From CAYYAU01 sp964469765 [NCBI: uncultured Clostridia bacterium] (GTDB lineage: Bacteria > UBA6262 > WVXT01 > CAYYAU01): DNA of 6,606 nt. Shown piece after piece: positions 1-5,765 of this stretch. The translations under genes were made by a program, and so were the position numbers. How positions within the stretch are numbered: the first letter of the stretch is position 1; each line of letters opens with the position of its first letter. The notes below the pieces were generated by a model. That model was given only the letters and a program-made list of their open reading frames with translations, was not told where the DNA came from and searched no databases. Location of the stretch: positions 1 through 6,606 of the forward strand of contig CAYYAU010000065.1 of the NCBI GenBank assembly GCA_964469765.1, written 5' to 3'.

Positions 1-8
1 TAAAGAAT

Positions 9-112
9 TTTAGAATACTGATATAGAAGCGGAATAACGCTGATTTAAACGCGGACAAACGTTGAAAGTTCAGCGATAATCAGCTTACTATCCGCGAATT
101 TCAGATTCTAAT
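9..112. repeat. Long imperfect palindrome downstream of and overlapping the pyrK stop
   Basis: The left arm, about 10-45, and the right arm, about 78-111, are imperfect reverse complements. The matching blocks, from the centre outward, are GCTGATT/AATCAGC, a GCGGA/TCCGC block with small indels, and TTAGAAT..CTG/CAG.ATTCTAA at the outer edge. The centre (46-77) carries a further CGCGGA and a TCAGCG that can pair with CGCTGA at 38-43, so an alternative fold exists. The GC-rich words contrast with the AT-rich surroundings. The stop codon of pyrK (108-110 on the minus strand) lies in the outer arm. It could be a terminator or mRNA-stabilising hairpin at the operon end, or a dispersed palindromic repeat or MITE-like insertion. 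Copy number cannot be judged from one window. Confidence 0.6.
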
Positions 113-893
113 CCTCTTCCCATACTATCTCTGAAGAATCAAACACAGGACCATCCTTACAGATATATTTATATCCTCCTTGCTTTACTTTGACAGCACA
201 ACCATAACATATACCTGTGCCACAAGCCATTATCTCTTCTAAAGATACAAAAAGCGTCTTATCCTTTTTCAATTTATGTAATACCTTCAACATCTGTCTT
301 GGACCGCAACCATAAATATACTCCAAACTATTATTTCTTTTCAAAAATTCTTTAACACCATCAGTAACAAGACCTTTCTTCCCAATAGAACCATCTTCAC
401 TATAAACATAAGCGCTACACGGAATCCTCATAAAATCCTCAATAGGCGGCATATCCTTCTTTGTCTTTACTCCTAAGAAAAGTGTTATCTTACATTGAAA
501 CCTCTCTTTTAACTGCTTTGCTAAGAAAAAAAGAGAGGCAACTCCACTACCCCCTGCTACAAGAAGTGTCTGTTTTCCTTTCAATTCAATAGGTAAAGGG
601 TATCCATTACCTAAAGGAGAAATAACATTTAATCTCTCACCACTTGTTTTTTTACTTAAAAGAAACGTCCCTTTCCCTACAACTTTATATAATACAAAAA
701 GCGTTTTATTTTTTATTTGATAAATACTGAAAGGCCTTCTAAGAAATGGTTGGAATGAATCTTCTAACCTGACATTTATAAACTGACCAGGTAATGCTTT
801 GAAATTAAAAGGAGACAAAACTAATGTAAAGTACTGGGTTGAGACTCTGTAATTCTTTACAACCTTAAGATTAGTGAGATAGAATCTTTCCAT
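108..893 (-). CDS. pyrK: Dihydroorotate dehydrogenase B electron-transfer subunit PyrK
   Basis: PyrK is the FAD and [2Fe-2S] subunit of class 1B dihydroorotate dehydrogenase. In the cytoplasm it passes electrons from PyrD to NAD+ during pyrimidine synthesis. The 261-residue protein fits the family length. Visible features in order are an N-terminal FAD-binding barrel with RRPFSI at 52-57, a nucleotide-binding segment beginning AGGSGVASL, a YGCGPRQML motif, and a C-terminal cluster with cysteines 224, 229, 232 and 245 in the C-x4-C-x2-C-x12-C pattern. I chose the ATG at 893 because the protein then begins MERFYLTNLKVV, like other PyrK proteins. In-frame TTG and GTG codons further upstream would add up to 12 atypical residues. 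This start overlaps pyrC by 23 nt, with only a distant GGAAGAG upstream, so translational coupling is likely. The catalytic partner pyrD is not in the window. Confidence 0.93.
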   Translation of the reverse strand: MERFYLTNLKVVKNYRVSTQYFTLVLSPFNFKALPGQFINVRLEDSFQPFLRRPFSIYQIKNKTLFVLYKVVGKGTFLLSKKTSGERLNVISPLGNGYPLPIELKGKQTLLVAGGSGVASLFFLAKQLKERFQCKITLFLGVKTKKDMPPIEDFMRIPCSAYVYSEDGSIGKKGLVTDGVKEFLKRNNSLEYIYGCGPRQMLKVLHKLKKDKTLFVSLEEIMACGTGICYGCAVKVKQGGYKYICKDGPVFDSSEIVWEED

Positions 894-2166
894 TTTGCAT
901 AACAACTCTTCCACCAACAATAGTTGCAACCGCCCATCCTCTCAGTCTCATTCCCAGAAAAGGAGAGTTTTTACTCTGAGAAGAAAATTCTGAGACAGTC
1001 TTTTCCATCTTTAAATCAATAACGGTCACATCACCATCGGCGCCAATAGATAAACTTCCTTTTTTTGTAAGACCTAAGATTTGAGCAGGATTCACAGTAA
1101 TCTTTGAAATAGCCTGTTTCAAAGTTAATATCTTTTTTTCTACAAGATAACTTATAATTACAGGAAGGGTTGTTTCCAATCCAATAACTCCAAAAGGTGC
1201 TGAATCAAACTCCTTAGACTTTTCAACATCGGTATGAGGTGCATGATCCGAAGCAATCACATCAATGGTACCATCTTTAAGTCCTTTTTTAATAGCAGTT
1301 ACATCCTTCTGAGTACGCAGTGGGGGATTCACTTTCATATTTGTATTGAAGTTTCTAACATTATCTTCAGTAAAAACAAAATAGTGTGGTGCTGTTTCAC
1401 AAGTCACATTTATTCTTCTTCTCTTTGCCTGGCGAATAATATCAACCGACCTATTTGTTGTAATATGAGCAAGATGTAGTTTACCGCCAGTAAGCTCAGC
1501 CAATGCTATATCTCTACTTACCATTACCTCCTCAGCCTGTGAAGGAATACCCTTTAGACCTAAGAATGATGAAACAACACCTTCATTCATAACTCCGTCT
1601 AAAGAAAGATTAAGGTCTTCACAATGAGAAATAACTGGAATACTAAACATCTTACAATACTCAAGTGCTCTTCTCATTATCTGTGAATTCATAACTGAAG
1701 TCCCATCATCAGAAATACCTACTATCCCTGCATTATACATCTTCCCAATTTCAGCAAGTTCTGTTCCATTCTCTCCCTTTGTGATACTCCCAATTGGATA
1801 AACATTCACAATGCCTTCTTGTAAAGCGGTCGTTAAAATAAACTTTACTCCAGAGACAGAATCAATTACTGGCTGGGTATTAGGCATTGTGCATACTGTT
1901 GTAAACCCTCCACAAGCAGCAGCTCTTGTACCAGAAAATATGGTTTCTTCATCTTCTCTACCAGGTTCTCTTAAATGCGTATGCATATCAATAAGCCCAG
2001 GTACCACTATTTTTCCTGTAGCATTAATTATTTTCCATTGCGTTTTCTTTAAAGAAGATGGCGGTTTTAATTGAACAATCTTTCCATTCTCAATAAATAC
2101 ATCTAAAACCTTATCTATTTTGTTTTTTGGGTCAATTACTCTTCCTGATTTAATTAGTAACTTCAT
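871..2166 (-). CDS. pyrC: Dihydroorotase (class I)
   Basis: Dihydroorotase cyclises carbamoyl-aspartate to dihydroorotate, the third step of UMP synthesis. The 431-residue length matches class I bacterial enzymes of the amidohydrolase superfamily. The metal-site motifs are all present: HTHLR (His62, His64), the ISDDG aspartate (Asp154), SHCED (His181), HLAHIT (His234) and ASDHAPH (Asp307). These line up at a constant offset of three with the ligands I recall for Bacillus dihydroorotase. The substrate-binding stretches MPNTQP and NPPLR are also intact, so this is not one of the inactive dihydroorotase-like ATCase partners. The ATG at 2166 is preceded on the minus strand by AGAGGA with about 6 nt spacing. 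It overlaps the 3' end of pyrB by 17 nt, and its own 3' end contains the pyrK start. Confidence 0.96.
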   Translation of the reverse strand: MKLLIKSGRVIDPKNKIDKVLDVFIENGKIVQLKPPSSLKKTQWKIINATGKIVVPGLIDMHTHLREPGREDEETIFSGTRAAACGGFTTVCTMPNTQPVIDSVSGVKFILTTALQEGIVNVYPIGSITKGENGTELAEIGKMYNAGIVGISDDGTSVMNSQIMRRALEYCKMFSIPVISHCEDLNLSLDGVMNEGVVSSFLGLKGIPSQAEEVMVSRDIALAELTGGKLHLAHITTNRSVDIIRQAKRRRINVTCETAPHYFVFTEDNVRNFNTNMKVNPPLRTQKDVTAIKKGLKDGTIDVIASDHAPHTDVEKSKEFDSAPFGVIGLETTLPVIISYLVEKKILTLKQAISKITVNPAQILGLTKKGSLSIGADGDVTVIDLKMEKTVSEFSSQSKNSPFLGMRLRGWAVATIVGGRVVMQNGKILSH

Positions 2167-3151
2167 CCCTGTTCCTCTTTAGTCTTTTCGGTGCATTGTT
2201 TTCTTTCTTATATCTTTTCTCCTTTAACCCACCCTGACTCTGAGCTAACAAATATAACACAGCCATCCTAACAGCAATGCCATTTGTCACCTGTTCTCTA
2301 ATAACCGAATGAGGACTATCAGCAACTGAAGAGGAAATCTCTATTCCTCTATTCATAGGACCTGGATGCATGATTAACAATTCAGATTTTGCTTTTTTAA
2401 GTGTCCTAAGTCCTATTCCAAAAATTTCGTGATACTCCTGAAGAGAAGGAAAAAGATTTTCCTTTTGTCTTTCTCTTTGTATCCTTAAAATATTAATAAC
2501 ATCTAACTTTGAAATAACCTCATTAACATGATAAGAAACCCTCACTCCAAGCTTTTCGATATCCTTTGGTATTAGAGTTGCAGGACCTATAACATAAACA
2601 TTTGCCCCCAACTTTTTAAATCCCCATATATTGGATCGAGCCACTCTACTATGTGAAATATCTCCAATAATTCCAACATTTAAATTTTCTATTTTGCCTT
2701 TTTTCTCCCATATAGTAAATAAATCAAGAAGTCCTTGTGTAGGGTGCTCATGTGCACCATCACCTGCATTTATAACTGAAGCAGAGACTCTTTCTGCAAT
2801 CATAAAAGGAGCTCCTGCCATCTGATGCCGAATAATAATAAAGTCAGCTTTCATTGCTTCTAACGTTTTTATCGTATCAATAAGACTTTCTCCTTTTACA
2901 ACACTTGATGTAGCAACAGATATATTAAGAACATCTGCCGAAAGTCTTTTTGCCGCAAGTTCAAAGGATACCCTTGTTCTCGTTGAAGGCTCATAGAAAA
3001 GAAGAACAACAGTTTTTCCTCTTAAAGGAGGAACCTTCTTCACAGACCTTGTAAAAAGATCCTTAAACGGTTTAGCTGTCTTTAAGATAAACTCAATTTC
3101 TTCTTTACTTAAATCAGCTAAAGCTAAAAGGTCCTTTCGTGCTAACTCCAC
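2150..3151 (-). CDS. pyrB: Aspartate carbamoyltransferase catalytic subunit
   Basis: This enzyme condenses carbamoyl phosphate and aspartate into carbamoyl-aspartate, the first committed step of pyrimidine synthesis. Signature motifs are intact: the carbamoyl-phosphate loop STRTR (56-60), the mobile loop with Lys86 in VVKGES, RHQ at 108-110, HPTQ at 136-139, and HPGPMNRG at 262-269. The start is a GTG at 3151, preceded closely by GGAGGA. The encoded MELARKDLLALADLSKEE matches the usual N-terminus, and the start overlaps the pyrR stop by 10 nt. At 333 residues it is about 25 longer than typical. The extra part is a lysine/arginine-rich tail after residue 309 that runs into the pyrC start region. 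No regulatory subunit PyrI is seen, so it is probably a PyrI-independent enzyme. Confidence 0.96.
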   Translation of the reverse strand: MELARKDLLALADLSKEEIEFILKTAKPFKDLFTRSVKKVPPLRGKTVVLLFYEPSTRTRVSFELAAKRLSADVLNISVATSSVVKGESLIDTIKTLEAMKADFIIIRHQMAGAPFMIAERVSASVINAGDGAHEHPTQGLLDLFTIWEKKGKIENLNVGIIGDISHSRVARSNIWGFKKLGANVYVIGPATLIPKDIEKLGVRVSYHVNEVISKLDVINILRIQRERQKENLFPSLQEYHEIFGIGLRTLKKAKSELLIMHPGPMNRGIEISSSVADSPHSVIREQVTNGIAVRMAVLYLLAQSQGGLKEKRYKKENNAPKRLKRNRDEVTN

Positions 3152-3684
3152 ATCTCCTCCAGAATTACCTCGTCCTTTTTATCTATCTCTCTAAGATGAA
3201 CAGCAATCTTTTCTTTTTTTGACGTGGGAATAAACTTACCAATAAAATCCGCCTGTATAGGTAGTTCTCTATTTCCTCTATCTATTAAAACCGCAAGATA
3301 AATAATCCTCGGCCTTCCAAAATCCATTATCTCATCCAACGCTGCTCTTACAGTTCTTCCCGCAAAAAGAACATCATCAACTAATACAATCTTCTTATTT
3401 GTAATATCAAAAGGAATTCGTGTCTCTTTCACTAAGGGTTGATGAGAAATATTGCCAACATCATCTCTGTATAATGTGATATCCAAAATTCCAAAAGGAA
3501 TCTCTTTTTTTTCAATTTTTTTTATCTCTTTACATAACCTTTTCGCTAAAAACACTCCTCTTGTCTGTATGCCAATTATGACAAGTTCTCTAATACTTCT
3601 TACCCTCTCTATAATCTCATGAGCCATTCGAGATATTGCTCTTTTTATCTCTTTATCCTTCATTATAATTTTTCTTTTTGTCAT
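3142..3684 (-). CDS. pyrR: PyrR: pyrimidine operon regulator / uracil phosphoribosyltransferase
   Basis: PyrR proteins belong to the type I phosphoribosyltransferase fold. They can make UMP from uracil and PRPP, and in Firmicutes they bind pyr leader RNA when UMP is high. The 180-residue protein contains the PRPP motif VLVDDVLFAGRT (100-111) and the PyrR-specific stretches ITLYRDD and DRGNRELP (135-142). I chose the ATG at 3684 because GGAG lies 7 nt upstream and numbering then matches Bacillus PyrR (Ser18, His22 aligned to Thr18, His22). A longer reading from a TTG at 3735 would start inside the -35 box. The usual His of DRGHREL is Asn138, and the Arg of LPIRAD is Gln144; both lie in a segment tied to RNA binding in Bacillus. 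UPRTase activity looks plausible, while RNA attenuation is doubtful because the leader is about 16 nt. Confidence 0.93.
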   Translation of the reverse strand: MTKRKIIMKDKEIKRAISRMAHEIIERVRSIRELVIIGIQTRGVFLAKRLCKEIKKIEKKEIPFGILDITLYRDDVGNISHQPLVKETRIPFDITNKKIVLVDDVLFAGRTVRAALDEIMDFGRPRIIYLAVLIDRGNRELPIQADFIGKFIPTSKKEKIAVHLREIDKKDEVILEEMWS

Positions 3685-3691
3685 ACATAAT

Positions 3692-3695
3692 CTCC
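3692..3695 (-). promoter_or_regulatory. Ribosome binding site deciding the pyrR start
   Basis: On the minus strand GGAG precedes ATTATGT and then the ATG at 3684, a spacing of 7 nt. It sits downstream of the -10 box. It therefore supports the 180-residue start over the longer TTG reading, whose codon falls in the -35 element. Confidence 0.8.
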
Positions 3696-3699
3696 ATTG

Positions 3700-3735
3700 T
3701 GGAACAATTATATCATCTAAAGAAACTTTTTTCAA
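3700..3735 (-). promoter_or_regulatory. Promoter of the pyrRBCK operon
   Basis: On the minus strand TTGAAA (3735-3730) and TATAAT (3712-3707) are separated by exactly 17 bp, close to the sigma-70 consensus. Transcription would start near A3700, leaving about 16 nt before the pyrR ATG. There is no room for an antiterminator/terminator pair. Confidence 0.8.
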
Positions 3736-3751
3736 GGAAAAACTCTTGGTA

Positions 3752-3773
3752 TTTATTTACTGGATTAAATAAA
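3752..3773. promoter_or_regulatory. Perfect 8-bp inverted repeat in the divergent promoter region (possible operator)
   Basis: TTTATTTA (3752-3759) and TAAATAAA (3766-3773) are perfect reverse complements around a 6-nt centre, CTGGAT. The repeat covers the expected -35 position of the flavodoxin promoter and lies 17 bp upstream of the pyrR -35 box. It could be a repressor site, but the arms are pure A/T in an AT-rich genome, so chance is a real alternative. Confidence 0.3.
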
Positions 3774-3796
3774 CAATATTTTGTATAATTATTGGA
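3761..3796 (+). promoter_or_regulatory. Promoter of the flavodoxin-patatin unit
   Basis: A perfect TATAAT at 3784-3789 is preceded at 17 bp by TGGATT (3761-3766), a poor -35 with 3 of 6 consensus bases. Transcription would begin near 3796, about 17 nt before the ATG at 3813. The weak -35 within an inverted repeat could mean activation or repression, but this is inference. Confidence 0.6.
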
Positions 3797-3800
3797 ATTT

Positions 3801-3806
3801 GAGGAG
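3801..3806 (+). promoter_or_regulatory. Ribosome binding site deciding the flavodoxin start
   Basis: GAGGAG lies 6 nt before the ATG at 3813. It rules against an in-frame TTG at 3792, which falls upstream of the predicted transcription start and has no Shine-Dalgarno sequence. Confidence 0.8.
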
Positions 3807-3812
3807 AATTGG

Positions 3813-4304
3813 ATGGGTAAGACTGTAATTATCTATTACTCTTTAACTGGAAACACAAAGTCTGTTTCAAAAACTCTGGCACAGAGCTTTGATGCTAAAT
3901 TAATTCAGATAAAAGAAGTACCAGAAAGAACTATTGTCTCTGCTTATTTTTCTGGTATAAAAAGAATCTTCAGTAACAAAAAAACAGAAATATTCCCTGT
4001 AAGAATTGACTTAACTCCTTTTAATTATGTTATAATAGGAACGCCTGTGTGGGCTTGGAATCCTACACCCGCAATAAAAACCTTCCTTGAAAAAACAGAT
4101 TTCTCAAATAAAAAGGTAATTCTATTTACTACCCAAAGACTAATAAAAGCTAGAACTCTTGATAAAATGAAAAGGCTAGTTGAGAAAAACTCAGGCAAGG
4201 TAATATTTACTTTCTCAATAAATACAATACTTTTTAAAAAATCTCTTAAGCGAAAAACTAAACAAATATCAGAGAAAATACTTAAAATTATCCGAGGTGT
4301 TTAA
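3813..4304 (+). CDS. Flavodoxin-like protein
   Basis: This is a small cytoplasmic FMN-binding protein of the flavodoxin fold, 163 residues from the ATG at 3813. The phosphate-binding loop is SLTGNT (10-15). The first isoalloxazine-contact loop is TPVWAWNPTP (77-86), with tryptophans placed to stack on the flavin. The third FMN loop, after VILFTT (102-107), normally carries small or glycine residues but here reads QRLIKART. That may weaken or change flavin binding. The C-terminus is strongly basic. The electron partner is unknown, and flavodoxin-type redox carrier or quinone/NADPH reductase roles are both possible. Its stop overlaps the patatin ATG by 1 nt (TAATG), so the two are probably co-translated. 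Confidence 0.85.
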   Translation: MGKTVIIYYSLTGNTKSVSKTLAQSFDAKLIQIKEVPERTIVSAYFSGIKRIFSNKKTEIFPVRIDLTPFNYVIIGTPVWAWNPTPAIKTFLEKTDFSNKKVILFTTQRLIKARTLDKMKRLVEKNSGKVIFTFSINTILFKKSLKRKTKQISEKILKIIRGV

Positions 4305-5212
4305 TGCGAAAACTAAGAATAGGTTTAGCATTAGGTGGTGGAGGCGCAAGGGGTCTTTCCCATATTGGTGTATTAAAGGTCTTTGAACAAGAAAATATTA
4401 AAATAGATGCAATTGCTGGAACAAGTATGGGTTCAATTATCGCTGCTATGTATGCATCAGGGTTTAAACCTGAAGAGATTGAAAAAAAAGCAAAGGATTT
4501 TATTTTTAGTAATAGATTTACTGATATAAAACTTGACTTCTTAAAGGACAGAATTGAAAGAGGTCCTCGGTTTGTAGAAAAACTCGTTAGTTATATAAAG
4601 CAACGATTTATATTCAGTGTCTCTCAGATAAAAACCTCCCTTATAAAAGAAAAAAAGGTTGACGAGATTATAAACTTTTTCCTTCCAGATAAGAATATTG
4701 AAGAATTGAAAATCAAGTTTTCAACAGTTAGCTGTGACCTTATTTCAGGAAAGAAGGTTGTGTTTAATAGGGGTTCTTTACAAAAAGCTGTTAAAGCAAG
4801 TATGAGTATCCCTGGAGTATTTCCACCTGTAAAGTATAAAAATATGCTTTTAGTGGATGGAGGTGCTGTTGAACTTCTTCCCGGCTCTACTCTAAAAACA
4901 TCTGGGATTGACTTTGTTATTGGCATTGACGTAAAAAGTAGAATGAGAAAAGTAAAAGAAGATGAGTTCTCTAATGGTATTGAAATAATATTTAGAGCAA
5001 ACTATATCACTTCTGCAATGCTAAATGAAGTCCAACTAAACAATGTCGATTTTTTATTAAGCCCATCTGTAAAGAATATTCATTGGGCTCATTTGGAAAA
5101 GATTGATTATTGTATAATTGCAGGAGAAAATGCAGTAAAAAAGAGTATAAATAAATTAAAAAAAGAAATAAAAAAAAGATGGTTAATAACACTTCCAAAG
5201 AGACTCTTTTAG
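4304..5212 (+). CDS. Patatin-like phospholipase / esterase
   Basis: This is a 302-residue patatin-family serine acyl-hydrolase of the bacterial RssA/YlbK-like type. The oxyanion-hole motif GGGGARG (11-17), the nucleophile elbow GTSMG (39-43, Ser41) and the catalytic aspartate in DGG (Asp185) are all intact, so the Ser-Asp dyad should be active. Known members hydrolyse phospholipid or other acyl esters, and this one's substrate cannot be read from sequence. I see no signal peptide or transmembrane segment, so it is probably cytoplasmic or peripheral to the membrane. GAGGTG lies 4 nt before the ATG, which overlaps the flavodoxin stop. The last 11 codons share DNA with the start of the rsmG remnant, so its current C-terminal end could be a read-through extension. 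Confidence 0.93.
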   Translation: MRKLRIGLALGGGGARGLSHIGVLKVFEQENIKIDAIAGTSMGSIIAAMYASGFKPEEIEKKAKDFIFSNRFTDIKLDFLKDRIERGPRFVEKLVSYIKQRFIFSVSQIKTSLIKEKKVDEIINFFLPDKNIEELKIKFSTVSCDLISGKKVVFNRGSLQKAVKASMSIPGVFPPVKYKNMLLVDGGAVELLPGSTLKTSGIDFVIGIDVKSRMRKVKEDEFSNGIEIIFRANYITSAMLNEVQLNNVDFLLSPSVKNIHWAHLEKIDYCIIAGENAVKKSINKLKKEIKKRWLITLPKRLF

Positions 5213-5647
5213 AGAAAATTTTCTTGACCACTATCAAAGAAAAACCATACCAACTCAACGATAATCAAAAACAAAAATTTCTTCTTTACAGCGAACTTCT
5301 TCAAAAGGTTTCTTTTAGAAAAGATTGGATTAAAAGCCACATTATTAATTATGGAGAAGATCTGAAAACTTACATAAAAATTCACAGTTTTTGGATAAAT
5401 TTGACTTAATTTATGTAAAACAGTAGCAAAAATGGACAAAATATTAAGGATTATACATCCTTTTTTGACAAAATATGGTAAATTTATAATATTTAAAGGA
5501 AAAAATGTTGAAAATGAGCTTAAAAATGCAGAAAAATGGATTAAAAAGCTCAATTTAAACATAGAAATTATTAAAGAATACCCTCTTGGAAAACTTGTTA
5601 TGAGAAGTAAGAGAATAACTCCTGATACGAAAAAAATTAAAAGTTGA
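5179..5647 (+). pseudogene. rsmG: rsmG (gidB) remnant: 16S rRNA G527 methyltransferase lacking its SAM domain
   Basis: Intact RsmG, about 210-240 residues, makes 7-methylguanosine at 16S position 527. Two pieces remain. Frame 1 (5179-5409) contains QLNDNQKQKFLLYSELLQK, which matches the family's N-terminal helix (E. coli: LTDHQKNQLIAYVNMLHK). It then continues with KDWIKSHII, resembling the HILDS region, but lacks the WNKxxNLT segment. Frame 2, open from 5405 with an ATG at 5432, reads KTVAKMDKIL, KYGKFIIFKGKN and ENEL, matching the C-terminal RAVAPLDKLL..GG..LALKG..EEEL part, and ends at 5647. The glycine-rich SAM motif and about 70 residues between them are absent in all frames. The gene therefore carries an internal deletion plus a frame change and cannot encode a working methyltransferase. 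It overlaps patatin by 34 nt. Confidence 0.8.
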
Positions 5648-5665
5648 TTATCCTTTTATTTTTTT
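5630..5665 (+). terminator. Weak AT-only hairpin at the end of the rsmG remnant
   Basis: The arms at 5630-5643 and 5653-5665 pair as A7-TT-A4-G with C-T4-A-T7, with one mismatch or bulge, around a 9-nt loop. The right arm ends in a T-run, but the stem has a single G-C pair. It is at best a weak intrinsic terminator. Confidence 0.3.
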
Positions 5666-5688
5666 ATAGAAATAATTTTTATATGGAA

Positions 5689-5704
5689 ACATTCGCACGA
5701 ATGT
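5689..5704. promoter_or_regulatory. Palindrome upstream of the UPF0280 gene (candidate operator)
   Basis: ACATTCG and CGAATGT are perfect reverse complements separated by CA (16 bp in total). A further GAATG follows at 5707-5711, 8 bp after the first. It lies 62 bp upstream of the UPF0280 start. A convincing -35/-10 pair is not visible around it. Confidence 0.35.
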
Positions 5705-5737
5705 GAGAATGAGAAATTTTATTTAATGCAGCACCTC

Positions 5738-5747
5738 TTTTGCAAAA
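5738..5747. promoter_or_regulatory. Short palindrome just before the UPF0280 start
   Basis: TTTTGCAAAA is a perfect 10-bp palindrome ending 18 bp before the ATG. No Shine-Dalgarno sequence is visible between it and the start codon. It may be an operator half or chance in AT-rich DNA. Confidence 0.2.
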
Positions 5748-5765
5748 TAAAGTTTTATATAAGAA

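Noticed and set aside
496-514. Minus-strand AAGAGAGGTTTC resembling the PyrR RNA loop consensus
   Set aside because: It lacks the UCC part of the consensus, lies deep inside the pyrK coding region and shows no terminator/antiterminator arrangement.
1234-2074. Plus-strand open frames of 81 and 87 codons inside pyrC
   Set aside because: They are antisense to a clearly conserved dihydroorotase and have no ribosome binding site or recognisable domain.
3685-3735. Longer PyrR start from a TTG at 3735
   Set aside because: The TTG is part of the -35 hexamer and the added 17 residues do not resemble PyrR. The ATG at 3684 has GGAG at good spacing.
3792-3812. Longer flavodoxin start from a TTG at 3792
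   Set aside because: It lies just after the TATAAT box and before the likely transcription start. GAGGAG is placed for the ATG at 3813.
5209-5562. Minus-strand open frame of 117 codons with many Phe, Leu and Ile
   Set aside because: It is the antisense shadow of the AT-rich rsmG remnant. The opposite strand carries recognisable RsmG segments, and this frame has no ribosome binding site or family likeness.
5432-5647. A free-standing 71-residue small protein
   Set aside because: Homology to the RsmG C-terminal domain begins before its ATG (the KTVAK residues at 5417-5431), so it is a gene fragment rather than a new small gene.
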